Source: Raineyella sp044508675 (GTDB taxonomy: Bacteria; Actinomycetota; Actinomycetes; Propionibacteriales; Propionibacteriaceae). From it: 64,000 nt of DNA. This document shows, in pieces, positions 8,975-17,995 of the stretch (position 1 is the first letter of the stretch; every line of letters begins with the position of its first letter). Made by a program: the position numbers and the translations under genes. The stretch spans positions 104,484 to 168,483 of the forward strand of contig JBIQHF010000005.1 in the NCBI GenBank assembly GCA_044508675.1, written 5' to 3'. The notes beneath the pieces were generated by a model. It was not told the origin of the DNA. It did no database searches and saw only the letters and a list, made by a program, of their open reading frames with translations.

Positions 8975-8992
8975 CAACTGAACGTTCGGTTG
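8975..8992. promoter_or_regulatory. TetR-type operator-like palindrome
   Basis: CAACTGAACGTTCGGTTG is an 18-bp inverted repeat with one mismatched pair, centred on GAACGTTC. This is the form of many TetR/AcrR-family operators. It sits 52 bp upstream of the MHS transporter start and also within the divergent region leading to the ileS T-box. No TetR gene is found in the window, so the regulator would act in trans. Confidence 0.45.
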
Positions 8993-9110
8993 TGCCACCC
9001 TAACCGCTTGCGTGTGATCTGCGCCATACCCAAATCTGATCGACTTTCTTTCTCGGCGACCCGGTGGACCTGCGCCCGGCAGAGTTGGGCTGCGCACCGG
9101 CGGCCGTCTA

Positions 9111-9340
9111 GGATGGGCCCGTCCGCAAGGCGAGGATGGGGCCATCACCCCGGAGCCGCCGGAAGAACAGGCACCGTCGCAGGACGGCGCGCCCCACTAG
9201 AACCGGCCGCGGCGAGAACGAAGCGGGTGGGTCCCGTCCCGACGGACCCGCCAAGAAGGGTGGTACCGCGGGTCCGCTCGTCCCTTCCTCCGGCTCGGCC
9301 TCCGGCCCGGCCGGTCAGGATCGATCGACGAGGGACGGAC
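9111..9340 (+). ncRNA. T-box leader (translational type) of ileS
   Basis: The leader contains the T-box bulge sequence GGGTGGTACCGCGGG at 9258-9272, which base-pairs with the acceptor end of uncharged tRNA. The GGATGGGGCCATCACCCCGG segment upstream (9134-9153) is a stem I hairpin with an ATC isoleucine triplet at 9144-9146 as the likely specifier, followed by GGAAGAAC. In actinobacteria such leaders on ileS act on translation: uncharged tRNA-Ile releases the ribosome site, here GAGGGACGGAC just before the ATG. The exact 5' end is estimated. Confidence 0.8.
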
Positions 9341-12300
9341 ATGACGCAGGAGATTCAGACGGACGCACAGGTCGGGCAGCCTGATCGCGTCGCGGCGGTG
9401 GCCGCCGAGCAGGGCCACTACGAGGGCGCCTACCACGCAGTGCCGGCGCAGATCGACCTGCCGGCGATGGAGCACCGGATCCTGGACTTCTGGGCCGCCA
9501 ACGACGTCTTCGCCCGGTCCGAGCAGCGCACCTCCGAGGGGCCGCGGTGGACCTTCTACGAGGGCCCGCCGACCGCCAACGGGATGCCCGGCACCCACCA
9601 CATCGAGGCGCGGGTGTTCAAGGACGTCTTCCCGCGGTTCCGTACGATGCAGGGCTACTACGTCGAGCGCAAGGCCGGCTGGGACTGCCACGGCCTGCCG
9701 GTCGAGCTGGCCGTGGAGAAGGAACTCGGCATCAACGGCAAGCCGCAGATCGAGGAGTACGGCATCGAGGCGTTCAACGCCAAGTGCCGCGAGTCCGTCA
9801 CCCGCCACGTCGGCGCCTTCGGCGAGCTCACCGACCGGATGGGCTACTGGGTGCACCTGGACGACGCCTACTGGACGATGGACACCTCGTACGTCGAGTC
9901 GGTCTGGTGGTCGCTGAAGCAGCTGTTCGACAAGGGCATGCTCTCCCAGGACCAGCGCGTCGCGCCGTACTGCCCCCGCTGCGGGACCACGCTGTCGGAC
10001 CACGAGCTGGCCCAGGGCTACGAGGACGTCGTCGACACCACCGCGTTCGTCCGCTTCCGGCTGACCTCCGGACCGTACGCCGGTCGCGCCGACCTGGTGG
10101 TCTGGACCACCACGCCGTGGACGCTGTTCTCCAACACCACCGTCGCCGTCGGCGCCGACATCACGTACGTGACCGCGACCGACGGGGACAGCACCGTCAT
10201 CGTCGCCGAGGACAACGTCGGCACCGCGCTCGGCGAGGGCTGGACCGTCCAGGACCGGTTCACCGGCACGGAGATGGAGGGCTGGACCTACCGGCGGCCG
10301 TTCGAGGTGGTCGAGCAGCCCGGTACCGCGTTCTTCGTGGTGCTGGAGGACTACGTGGCGACCGGCGAGGGCACCGGCCTGGTCCACCAGGCGATGCCGT
10401 TCGGCGAGGACGACTACCGCTCCTCCAAGCGCCATGGCATCGAGTTCGTCAACCCGATCGGTCCCGACGGGCACTTCCACGAGGAGTACGAGCTGGTCGG
10501 CGGCCAGTTCTTCAAGGACGCGGACGCGACCGCGCTGGCCGACCTGGCCGAGCGCGGGCTGCTGTTCCGTACGCTCGACCACGAGCACCCCTACCCACAC
10601 TGCTGGCGCTGCCACACCCCGCTGATGTACTACGCGCAGCCGTCCTGGTACGTGCGGACGACGCAGATCAAGGACGAGCTGCTGCGCGAGAACGAGGGCA
10701 CCACCTGGTACCCGGAGACGATCAAGTGGGGCCGCTACGGCGACTGGCTGAACAACAACGTCGACTGGGCACTGTCCCGTACCCGCTACTGGGGCACTCC
10801 GCTGCCGATCTGGGTCAACGACGTCACCGGCGAGCGGGTGTGCGTCGGGTCGCGCGCCGAGCTCGGCGAGCTGGCCGGCCGTGACCTGTCCGACCTGGAC
10901 CCGCACCGCCCGTTCATCGACGACGTCACCTTCACCAGGCCCGGTGAGGAGGGGACCTACCGTCGCGTCCCCGAGGTGATCGACGCCTGGTACGACTCCG
11001 GCTCGATGCCGTTCGCGCAGTGGGGCTACCCGTACGTGGAGGGCTCGAAGGAGGCGTTCGAGCAGGCGTACCCGGCCGACTTCATCTGTGAGGCGACCGA
11101 CCAGACCCGGGGCTGGTTCTACTCGCTGATGGCGGTCGGCACCGCCGTGTTCGACCAGTCCTCGTACAAGAACGTGCTCTGCCTGGGGCACATCCTGGCC
11201 GAGGACGGCAAGAAGATGTCCAAGCACCTGGGCAACATCCTCGAGCCGATCCCGCTGATGGACAAGCACGGTGCGGATGCGGTGCGCTGGTTCATGGCCG
11301 CTTCCGGCTCGCCCTGGGCGGCGCGGCGCGTCGGTGACACGGCGATCCAGGAGATCGTCCGCAAGGTGCTGCTGACCTACTGGAACTCCGCCTCGTTCCT
11401 GGCCCTGTATGCCCAGGCCAACGACTGGTCCCCCGAGGCCGCTGACGGCACCCGCACGGACGTGCCGCTGGCCGACCGGCCCGTGCTGGACCGCTGGCTA
11501 GTCTCGGAGACCAACCTGCTGGTGCGCCGGGTGACCGAGGCGCTGGAGGTCTTCGACTCCCAGCGGGCCGGCCAGCTGCTCGGTGAGTTCGTCGACAACC
11601 TGTCCAACTGGTACGTGCGCCGGTCACGCCGCCGCTTCTGGCGCGGCGAGGACTCCGCGCTGCTCACCCTGCACGACACGATGGACGTGCTGACCCGGCT
11701 GCTGGCGCCGATGGTGCCGTTCCTGACCGAGCACGTGTGGCAGCAGCTCGTCGTGCCCGTCGACCGCGACGCCGCCGCGTCGGTGCACCTGGCCGACTGG
11801 CCGGTCGTGGACGAGTCTGCGATCGACGAGCACCTGGCCGCGGCGATGGCCCTGACCCGTCGCGTGGTCGAGCTGGGCCGCGGGGCCCGTGCCGAGGCGA
11901 AGGCCAAGATCCGCCAGCCGCTGTCGCGCCTGCTGGTCTCCGGCGACTCGTACGCCAGGCTCGACGAGGCCCTGCGCGGCGAGATCGCCGACGAGCTGAA
12001 CGTGCAGGCGGTGGAGACCTTCGGCTCGGCCGGTGACCTGGTCGACTACTCGGCCAAGGGCAACTTCCGCGCGCTCGGCAAGCGGTTCGGCAAGCAGACC
12101 CCGAAGGTCGCCGAGGCGATCGCGGCCGCCGACGCGGCGGAACTGCACGCGGCGCTGGCCCGGGACGGCAAGGCGACGGTCGACTTCGAGGGGGGCACCG
12201 CGATCGGGCCCGATGAGGTGATCATCTCCGAGCGCCCCCGCGAGGGCTGGTCGGTGCTCAACGAGCAGGGCGAGACCGTCGCGCTCGACCTGGAGCTCAC

Positions 12301-12577
12301 CCCCGAACTGGTCGCGGCCGGCGTGGCCCGGGACGTGATCCGCGAGGTGCAGGAGGCCCGGAAGAACTCCGGGTTCGAGGTGTCCGATCGGATCACGCTC
12401 ACCTGGCGCGCCGCCGACTCCGAGGCCGGCGTCCGTACCGCCGAGGCCGTGCGGACCCACCGCGACCTGATCGCCGAGGAGGTGCTGGCCACGGTGATGA
12501 CCGAGGGCGAGTCGGCCGGCGACGTGTTCACCGTCGAGGAGCTGGGGCTGTCGTTCACGGTGGTCCGACAGGACTGA
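9341..12577 (+). CDS. ileS: Isoleucyl-tRNA synthetase (long, eukaryote/archaea-like type)
   Basis: 1078 residues. The class I HIGH motif is the variant GMPGTHH in PPTANGMPGTHHIEARVF; the KMSKS motif is KKMSKHLGN. An editing CP1 domain and an anticodon-binding domain lie in the usual order, and the C-terminus lacks the bacterial type zinc finger. The sequence style is that of the IleS2 group, which is known for low mupirocin sensitivity, as in mycobacteria; resistance here is inference. The ATG has a GAGGGACG ribosome site and is controlled by the T-box. A strong terminator hairpin begins 18 bp after the stop. Confidence 0.95.
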   Translation: MTQEIQTDAQVGQPDRVAAVAAEQGHYEGAYHAVPAQIDLPAMEHRILDFWAANDVFARSEQRTSEGPRWTFYEGPPTANGMPGTHHIEARVFKDVFPRFRTMQGYYVERKAGWDCHGLPVELAVEKELGINGKPQIEEYGIEAFNAKCRESVTRHVGAFGELTDRMGYWVHLDDAYWTMDTSYVESVWWSLKQLFDKGMLSQDQRVAPYCPRCGTTLSDHELAQGYEDVVDTTAFVRFRLTSGPYAGRADLVVWTTTPWTLFSNTTVAVGADITYVTATDGDSTVIVAEDNVGTALGEGWTVQDRFTGTEMEGWTYRRPFEVVEQPGTAFFVVLEDYVATGEGTGLVHQAMPFGEDDYRSSKRHGIEFVNPIGPDGHFHEEYELVGGQFFKDADATALADLAERGLLFRTLDHEHPYPHCWRCHTPLMYYAQPSWYVRTTQIKDELLRENEGTTWYPETIKWGRYGDWLNNNVDWALSRTRYWGTPLPIWVNDVTGERVCVGSRAELGELAGRDLSDLDPHRPFIDDVTFTRPGEEGTYRRVPEVIDAWYDSGSMPFAQWGYPYVEGSKEAFEQAYPADFICEATDQTRGWFYSLMAVGTAVFDQSSYKNVLCLGHILAEDGKKMSKHLGNILEPIPLMDKHGADAVRWFMAASGSPWAARRVGDTAIQEIVRKVLLTYWNSASFLALYAQANDWSPEAADGTRTDVPLADRPVLDRWLVSETNLLVRRVTEALEVFDSQRAGQLLGEFVDNLSNWYVRRSRRRFWRGEDSALLTLHDTMDVLTRLLAPMVPFLTEHVWQQLVVPVDRDAAASVHLADWPVVDESAIDEHLAAAMALTRRVVELGRGARAEAKAKIRQPLSRLLVSGDSYARLDEALRGEIADELNVQAVETFGSAGDLVDYSAKGNFRALGKRFGKQTPKVAEAIAAADAAELHAALARDGKATVDFEGGTAIGPDEVIISERPREGWSVLNEQGETVALDLELTPELVAAGVARDVIREVQEARKNSGFEVSDRITLTWRAADSEAGVRTAEAVRTHRDLIAEEVLATVMTEGESAGDVFTVEELGLSFTVVRQD

Positions 12578-12594
12578 TTCCGGACCGGGAGACG

Positions 12595-12631
12595 ACGAGG
12601 GGCGTACGCGATGGTCGCGTACGCCCCTCGT
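12595..12631. terminator. Strong bidirectional terminator after ileS
   Basis: A perfect 16-bp stem (ACGAGGGGCGTACGCG and complement) with a 5-nt loop (ATGGT). It lies between the convergent ileS and DUF1707 genes. Downstream, TGCGTTCCG is repeated twice in tandem before the stop codon of the DUF1707 gene. Confidence 0.8.
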
Positions 12632-12650
12632 GCGTTCCGTGCGTTCCGTG

Positions 12651-13202
12651 CTAGCCGTGGGGGTGGTGGGGGCCGCCCGGCAGTTCGGGCTTGGGTGGCT
12701 CGTCGTCTCCCGAGTTGGGCTCGTGCTTCGTCTTGTCGTTCTTGAGCACGGCGTCCAGGACCAGGGTGGTGATGAGGGCGCCGCCGATCGCGGCGAACCA
12801 GCTCATGCCGAGGAAGATCGCCGACAGGATCGCGATCGGCCAGATCAGTCCTTGGATCGTCTGCAGCGTCGCGCGCGCGGACGGGCTCAGGCCGCCGCCG
12901 GAGGACGCCGTGTCGGGCACCTGCCCGTAGTGCTCCGGGACCGCCGGGCCGGTGGGCGCGGCGTACGGCTGCACCTGCCGGGACCCGAAACCGGAGTCGC
13001 CCGGCAGGTCGGCGAACAGGGGAGCGAGGTCCTCGGCCGTCTTCGCCCGGAGCGCCTTGTCCATCCGCTCGTTGAACTCGGTCTCGTCGAGCCGGCCGGC
13101 CACGTAGTGGTCCGAGAGCCTGTCGACCGCGGCCTGCCGCTCGGCGTCGCCGATGCGTGGCTGGAACGAGGGCTGGTCGTTCGGGTCGCCGGGGTCACTC
13201 AT
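12651..13202 (-). CDS. DUF1707 (SHOCT-like) membrane protein
   Basis: About 183 residues. The N-terminal block IGDAERQAAVDRLSDHYVAG, then RLDETEFNERMDKALRAK, is the DUF1707 signature of actinobacterial proteins. A Pro/Gly-rich linker is followed by two close membrane segments (LIWPIAILSAIFLGMSWF and AIGGALITTLVLDAVL) and a polar tail ending in HHPHG. Other in-frame starts at 13211 and 13244 cannot be excluded because none has a clear ribosome site. Function unknown; the family is found in envelope-associated proteins. Confidence 0.75.
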   Translation of the reverse strand: MSDPGDPNDQPSFQPRIGDAERQAAVDRLSDHYVAGRLDETEFNERMDKALRAKTAEDLAPLFADLPGDSGFGSRQVQPYAAPTGPAVPEHYGQVPDTASSGGGLSPSARATLQTIQGLIWPIAILSAIFLGMSWFAAIGGALITTLVLDAVLKNDKTKHEPNSGDDEPPKPELPGGPHHPHG

Positions 13203-13297
13203 GCTGGCCATTATGCCGAGGACCCGGGTGCCGGTTCCTGCCACCCACGCGTCCGGCCGGGCGGGAACGCTTCCGTAGTTTCCCCGGATGCCCGGCA

Positions 13298-13327
13298 GGT
13301 GAGACCTGAATCACTATTGGTGTCACC
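13298..13327. promoter_or_regulatory. Candidate activator site upstream of the bph operon
   Basis: Two inverted half-sites, GGTGAGACC and GGTGTCACC (8 of 9 positions complementary), are separated by 12 bp, so their centres are 21 bp (two helical turns) apart. The site ends 83 bp before the bphAa start, where an activator would bind. BphT is the obvious candidate but nothing in the sequence proves the match. A GGGGCC...GGCCCC hairpin (near 13342-13361) lies in the leader. Confidence 0.3.
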
Positions 13328-13410
13328 GAAGCACGCGGCACGGGGCCGGACCACGGCCCCCGATCAGCACCGACCGAGCCGCGTGATGAGACCAGGAATG
13401 GAGTACACGC

Positions 13411-14796
13411 ATGTGTGATGTCCCCTGTGACAACGTCGTCACTGCGGAGAACAGGACGAGGTGGGCCGACAGCGATATCGCCGCGCTCGTCGACACGGGC
13501 AACGGCCGCCTCGACCCGCGGATCTACACCGACCAGGCCCTCTACGAGCAGGAGCTGGAGCGGATCTTCGCCCGCTCGTGGCTGCTCCTGGGCCACGAGT
13601 CGCAGATCGCGAAGCCGGGCGACTACCTGACGAACTACATGGGTGAGGACCCGGTGGTCGTCGCCCGCCAGAAGGACGGCAGCATCCGCGTCTTCCTGAA
13701 CCAGTGCCGCCACCGTGGCATGCGCATCTGCCGCGCCGACAGCGGGAACGCCAAGTCGTTCACCTGCAGCTACCACGGGTGGGCGTACAACACGGGCGGC
13801 GACCTGGTCAGCGTCCCCTTCAAGGACCGAGCCTTCCCCGATCTCGACATGGAGCAGTGGGGTCCCCTGCAGGCGCGGGTGGAGACCTACAAGGGCCTGA
13901 TCTTCGCCAACTGGGATGCCGACGCCCCGGACCTCGACACCTACCTGGGCGACGCGAAGTTCTACATGGACCACATGCTCGACCGGACCGAGGCGGGCAC
14001 CGTCGCGATCCCCGGCATCCAGAAGTGGGTCATCCCCTGCAACTGGAAGTTCGCCGCCGAGCAGTTCTGCAGCGACATGTACCACGCGGGAACCGTCTCG
14101 CACCTGTCCGGCATCATTGCCGGCCTGCCCGAGGGCATGAACCTGGAGGACCTCGCGCCGCCCACCGAGGGCAAGCAGTTCAGCGCCCCCTGGGGCGGCC
14201 ACGGCTCCGGCTTCTTCATCGGTGACCCCAACCTGCTGATCGCCATCATGGGCCCGAAGGTCGCCGAGTACTGGACCAAGGGCCCGGCCGCAGAGAAGGC
14301 CGCCGAGCGGCTGGGCAGCATCGAGCGTGGTACCGAGCTGATGGTCGAGCACATGACGGTCTTCCCGACCTGCTCGTTCCTGCCCGGCATCAACACCGTT
14401 CGGGCCTGGCATCCCCGCGGCCCGCACGAGATCGAGGTCTGGTCGTTCACCGTGGTGGATGCGGATGCGCCGGAGGAGATCAAGGAGGAGTACCGCCTGC
14501 AGACGCTGCGCACCTTCTCGGCCGGTGGCGTCTTCGAGCAGGACGACGGGGAGAACTGGGTCGAGATCCAGCACGTGCTGCGTGGGCACAAGGCTCGTAG
14601 TCAGTCCTTCAACGCGGAGATGGGGCTGGGCCAGACCACCACCGACGACCCGCTCTACCCCGGCAAGATCAGCTACGTCTACAGCGAAGAAGCGGCCCGC
14701 GGGCTGTACACCCAGTGGGGCCGGATGATGTCCTCCCCGACCTGGGCCGACCTGAACCAGACCCGTCCGGCACTCGCCGACCATGCGGCCGTCTGA
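13411..14796 (+). CDS. bphAa: Aromatic ring-hydroxylating dioxygenase, alpha subunit (biphenyl/alkylbenzene type)
   Basis: 461 residues, full length. The Rieske [2Fe-2S] site is C99-X-H101-X17-C119-X2-H122. The mononuclear iron site is in FCSDMYHAGTVSHLSG with Asp222, His225 and His231; the third ligand is Asp378 in GGVFEQDDGENW. The sequence is of the biphenyl/isopropylbenzene dioxygenase class from Rhodococcus and pseudomonads. The complex inserts O2 into an aromatic ring to give a cis-dihydrodiol. It starts a five-gene run with small gaps. Substrate range (biphenyl, ethylbenzene, cumene, benzene) cannot be fixed by eye. Confidence 0.92.
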   Translation: MCDVPCDNVVTAENRTRWADSDIAALVDTGNGRLDPRIYTDQALYEQELERIFARSWLLLGHESQIAKPGDYLTNYMGEDPVVVARQKDGSIRVFLNQCRHRGMRICRADSGNAKSFTCSYHGWAYNTGGDLVSVPFKDRAFPDLDMEQWGPLQARVETYKGLIFANWDADAPDLDTYLGDAKFYMDHMLDRTEAGTVAIPGIQKWVIPCNWKFAAEQFCSDMYHAGTVSHLSGIIAGLPEGMNLEDLAPPTEGKQFSAPWGGHGSGFFIGDPNLLIAIMGPKVAEYWTKGPAAEKAAERLGSIERGTELMVEHMTVFPTCSFLPGINTVRAWHPRGPHEIEVWSFTVVDADAPEEIKEEYRLQTLRTFSAGGVFEQDDGENWVEIQHVLRGHKARSQSFNAEMGLGQTTTDDPLYPGKISYVYSEEAARGLYTQWGRMMSSPTWADLNQTRPALADHAAV

Positions 14797-14846
14797 GCCG
14801 TCGGTCACCGCACTGAGCCCGACCCGGACCACGGAGGAACAGACCA

Positions 14847-15410
14847 ATGATTGACCTCAGGACCCCGACCAACCTCTTCGAGACCAAGCCCGCCCCGGTG
14901 GAGCCCGTCCTCCAGCAGGAGATCGAGCAGTTCTACTACTGGGAAGCGAAGCTGTTGAACGACCGCCGCTTCGAGGAGTGGTTCGCGCTGTTGGCGCCCG
15001 AGATCCACTACTTCATGCCGCTGCGCCGTACGCACATCACCAAGGACGCCGACCTGGAGTACTCCCGGATCGGGGAGTACGCCCACTTCGACGACAACGC
15101 GGAGATGATGAAGGGCCGCCTGCGCAAGCTGATGTCGGACGTGAGCTGGTCGGAGAACCCGGCCTCGCGCACCCGGCATCTGATCTCGAACGTGATAGTC
15201 GTGCCCGGCCTCGATCCGGACGAGTACCACGTCTCGAACGCCTTCATCGTCTACCGCAACCGCCTGGAGCGCCAGCTCGACATCTTCGGCGGGGAGCGCA
15301 AGGACACGCTGCGTCGCACCGACAGCGAGGCCGGCTTCGAGATCGTGGAGCGCACGATCCTGCTCGACCAGAGCACCATCCTGTCCAACAACCTCAGCTT
15401 CTTCTTCTAG
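14847..15410 (+). CDS. bphAb: Aromatic ring-hydroxylating dioxygenase, beta subunit
   Basis: 187 residues, an NTF2-fold beta subunit that forms the alpha3-beta3 core with BphAa. Typical segments are QQEIEQFYYWEAKLLNDRRF, EEWFALLAPEIHYFMPLRRT and the end TILLDQSTILSNNLSFFF. A GGAGGAAC ribosome site precedes the ATG. It follows the alpha subunit by 50 bp. The beta subunit is structural but can modulate substrate range. Confidence 0.92.
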   Translation: MIDLRTPTNLFETKPAPVEPVLQQEIEQFYYWEAKLLNDRRFEEWFALLAPEIHYFMPLRRTHITKDADLEYSRIGEYAHFDDNAEMMKGRLRKLMSDVSWSENPASRTRHLISNVIVVPGLDPDEYHVSNAFIVYRNRLERQLDIFGGERKDTLRRTDSEAGFEIVERTILLDQSTILSNNLSFFF

Positions 15411-15419
15411 GAGACAGAG

Positions 15420-15743
15420 ATGTCACTCACCAGAGTCTGCAGTGTCAGCGATGTCCCCTCCGGGGAGATGGCCAGCTTCGAGGGGCCGGACGAGCCGATC
15501 CTGGTCGCCAACGTCGACGGGGAGTTCTATGCGGTGCAGGACACCTGCTCGCATGACAAGTGGCTGCTGTCCGACGGTGACCTGGAGGGCGATGTCGTCG
15601 AGTGCACCCTCCACTGGGCCAAGTTCTCGGTCCGCACCGGCGAGGTGAAGGCCCTGCCGGCCTGCCTGCCGCTGCGCACGTTCGACGTCACCATCGACGG
15701 CGATGACGTGCTGGTGGACCTCAGGGCCAAGGCGGCGGTCTGA
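15420..15743 (+). CDS. bphAc: Rieske-type ferredoxin of the dioxygenase
   Basis: 107 residues. The Rieske cluster ligands are C43-X-H45-X16-C62-X2-H65 (DTCSHDKWLL ... VECTLHWAKF). It carries electrons from the reductase to the oxygenase alpha subunit. Preceded by GGAGACAG. Its TGA overlaps the ATG of the reductase by one base (TGATG), which implies coupled translation. Confidence 0.92.
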   Translation: MSLTRVCSVSDVPSGEMASFEGPDEPILVANVDGEFYAVQDTCSHDKWLLSDGDLEGDVVECTLHWAKFSVRTGEVKALPACLPLRTFDVTIDGDDVLVDLRAKAAV

Positions 15744-16984
15744 TGCCTTCCTCGATCGTCCTGGTCGGCGGCGGCGTCGCTGCGGTCACCGCCGCCCAGG
15801 AACTGCGTGGGCGCGGGTACGACGGCCGGCTCACCCTCGTCAGTAAGGAGCGCGAGTACCCGTACGACCGCACCGCGCTGTCGAAGGCGATGCTGGTGGG
15901 TGACATCTCTGATCCACCGCTGCTGATGCCCGGCCCCCGGTACGACGAGCTCCGGATGATGACGGTGCTCGACCGGGCCGCCGTCGACCTGGATGCCCGG
16001 GACAAGGTCGTGGTGCTCGAGGGCGGGGTCCGGTTGTCGGCCGACCGGATCCTGCTGGCCACCGGGGCCCGTCCGCGGGTCCCGCAGGTCCCCGGCGCCG
16101 GGCTGGCCGGCGTCACCACCCTGCGGACATCGGACGAGGCCCGGTGGATCCGTCGGACCTGGCAGGCAGGCCAGCACCTCGTCGTCGTCGGCGGTGGGCT
16201 GATCGGCTGCGAAGTGGCGACCACCGCCCGCAAGCTCGGGCTCGAGGTCACCATCATCGAGGCCTCCGACGAGCTGCTCCAGCGGGTCGTCGGCCGCCAT
16301 ATCGGAGCCTGGGCCCGGGAACGCCTCCAGGGTCTGGGGGTCGAGGTCCGGCTGCGCACCGGCGTGACCGGGTTCTCCGGGGGGGACCGGATCAGCGCGG
16401 TGCGCAGCACCGACGGGCAGCGCATCCGGGCCGACCACGCCATCATCTGCATCGGCGCGGACCCGGACACGGCACTGGCCGAGCAGGCGGGGCTGGCCTG
16501 CGACCGCGGCATCATCGTGGACGCCACCGGCCGCGCCTCGGCAGAGGGGATCTTCGCCGCCGGCGACGTGGCCTCCTGGCCGCTGCGTACGGGCGGTCGA
16601 CGCTGCCTGGAGACCTACCTCAACAGCCAGAAGCAGGCGGTCGCCGCAGCGGCCGCGATGCTGGGGCAAGCCGCCCCGGCCCCACAGGTCCCGCTGTCCT
16701 GGACCGAGGTCGCCGGCCACTACCTGCAGATGATCGGCGACATCGATGCCAGCGACGAACTCGTCGTGCGTGGCTCGCTCGACGACGGTTCGGCCCTGCT
16801 CCTCGGGCTGGCCGGCGGCCGGGTGGCGGCAGCAGTGTCGGTCGAGTCCCGCCGCGAGTTCGCCCAGGCCGTACGCCTGGTCGAGCGGGGCGTCGAGGTC
16901 GGTCGGGACGAACTCGGCGATCCCGAGGTGGCATTGAAGGACCTGGTCAAGCGGGCGGCCCGCGAAACCATCCCCGCCCGGTGA
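15743..16984 (+). CDS. bphAd: Ferredoxin--NAD(+) reductase component of the dioxygenase
   Basis: 413 residues, FAD-dependent pyridine nucleotide-disulphide oxidoreductase fold. The N-terminal FAD site is LVGGGVAAVTAAQELR; the NADH site is VVVGGGLIGCEVATTARKLG; the second FAD contact is GIFAAGDVASW. The C-terminal dimerisation domain is as in BphA4/TodA. It passes electrons from NADH to BphAc. In Rhodococcus-type clusters bphC usually lies between this gene and bphB; here bphB follows directly after 68 bp. Confidence 0.92.
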   Translation: MPSSIVLVGGGVAAVTAAQELRGRGYDGRLTLVSKEREYPYDRTALSKAMLVGDISDPPLLMPGPRYDELRMMTVLDRAAVDLDARDKVVVLEGGVRLSADRILLATGARPRVPQVPGAGLAGVTTLRTSDEARWIRRTWQAGQHLVVVGGGLIGCEVATTARKLGLEVTIIEASDELLQRVVGRHIGAWARERLQGLGVEVRLRTGVTGFSGGDRISAVRSTDGQRIRADHAIICIGADPDTALAEQAGLACDRGIIVDATGRASAEGIFAAGDVASWPLRTGGRRCLETYLNSQKQAVAAAAAMLGQAAPAPQVPLSWTEVAGHYLQMIGDIDASDELVVRGSLDDGSALLLGLAGGRVAAAVSVESRREFAQAVRLVERGVEVGRDELGDPEVALKDLVKRAARETIPAR

Positions 16985-17052
16985 TCCGGCCACTGCACCA
17001 CCACACCAACACTCCACACAACCAGACTTCACCCAACCAGAAGGAACACACC

Positions 17053-17898
17053 ATGGGAATCCAAGGCGAAGTAGCCCTCATCACCGGCGGTGCCGCCGGG
17101 CTGGGACGCGCGATCGTGGATCGCTTCATCAACGAGGGCGCCAAGGTCGCGGTCCTGGATCGTTCGGCCGCCGGGCTGGCGTCGCTGCGCGAGCAGTACG
17201 GCGACGCGATCGTCGGGATCGAGGGCGACGTCCGCTTCCTCGACAGCCACAAGGAAGCCGTCGCCAGGACCGTCGAGGCGTTCGGCAAGCTGGACGCGCT
17301 GATCGGCAACGCCGGCGTCTGGGACTACTCCACCCCGCTGGTCGACATCCCCGACGACCGACTCGAGGACGCCTTCGACGAGATGTTCGCCATCAACGCC
17401 AAGGGCTACCTGCTCGGCGCGAAGGCGGCGCTGGAGGCGCTCTACCGGAGCAAGGGCAGCATGACCTTCACGGTCTCCAACGCCGGCTTCTACACCTCCG
17501 GCGGTGGCCCCCTCTACACCAGCGCCAAGCACGCCGTGGTGGGCATGATCAAGCAGCTCGGCTACGAGCTCGGCCCGCACATTCGCGTCAACGGCATCGC
17601 CCCGGGCGGTATCGGCGGCAGCGATCTGCGCGGCCTCGCGTCCCTGGACCTGCAGGACAAGAGCATCTCGACGATCCCGCTGGGCGACATGCTGGCCGGC
17701 ATCCTCCCGACCGGCCGGATGGCCACCGCCGAGGAGTACGCCGGGGCGTACGTGTTCTTCGCCACCCGGGCCGACAACGTGCCACTGACCGGCAGCGTGC
17801 TCAACTACGACGGCGGCATCGGCGTGCGCGGGTTCACCGACCCGAACCTCGGTGGACGCCTGGACGCACACTTCGCGAAGGAGTCCGTCACCGCCTGA
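17053..17898 (+). CDS. bphB: cis-2,3-dihydrodiol dehydrogenase
   Basis: 281-residue short-chain dehydrogenase. The NAD site is LITGGAAGLGRAIVDRF, the NAG motif is GNAGVWDYS, and the catalytic residues lie in YTSAKHAV (Tyr and Lys), with the serine in VSNAGFYTSGG. The long C-terminus is typical of BphB, TodD and BnzE relatives. It oxidises the cis-dihydrodiol from the dioxygenase to a catechol. An AAGGAACACACC ribosome site precedes the ATG. A strong hairpin follows the gene and probably ends the operon. Confidence 0.9.
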   Translation: MGIQGEVALITGGAAGLGRAIVDRFINEGAKVAVLDRSAAGLASLREQYGDAIVGIEGDVRFLDSHKEAVARTVEAFGKLDALIGNAGVWDYSTPLVDIPDDRLEDAFDEMFAINAKGYLLGAKAALEALYRSKGSMTFTVSNAGFYTSGGGPLYTSAKHAVVGMIKQLGYELGPHIRVNGIAPGGIGGSDLRGLASLDLQDKSISTIPLGDMLAGILPTGRMATAEEYAGAYVFFATRADNVPLTGSVLNYDGGIGVRGFTDPNLGGRLDAHFAKESVTA

Positions 17899-17950
17899 GG
17901 CGCAGCACGGATGGACTCACCCGCTGGTGCAGCCCCGTAGGGTTGTCAGC

Positions 17951-17995
17951 AGGATGGGCTGTTGCTCAGGGACACGTCGAGCAACAGCCCATCCT
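17951..17995 (+). terminator. Hairpin terminator/attenuator between bphB and bphS
   Basis: A perfect 17-bp stem (AGGATGGGCTGTTGCTC and its complement) with an 11-nt loop. It starts 52 bp after the bphB stop. It would end the structural operon or reduce read-through into bphS. Because the stem overlaps any start before about 18000, it also argues for the bphS start at 18051. Confidence 0.75.

Noticed and set aside
9197..11269. A 690-codon reverse frame opposite ileS
   Set aside because: No motif; ileS is certain on the forward strand and the frame is explained by codon bias.
13195..14847. A 550-codon reverse frame opposite bphAa
   Set aside because: Shadow frame of the dioxygenase alpha subunit gene, with no recognisable domain.
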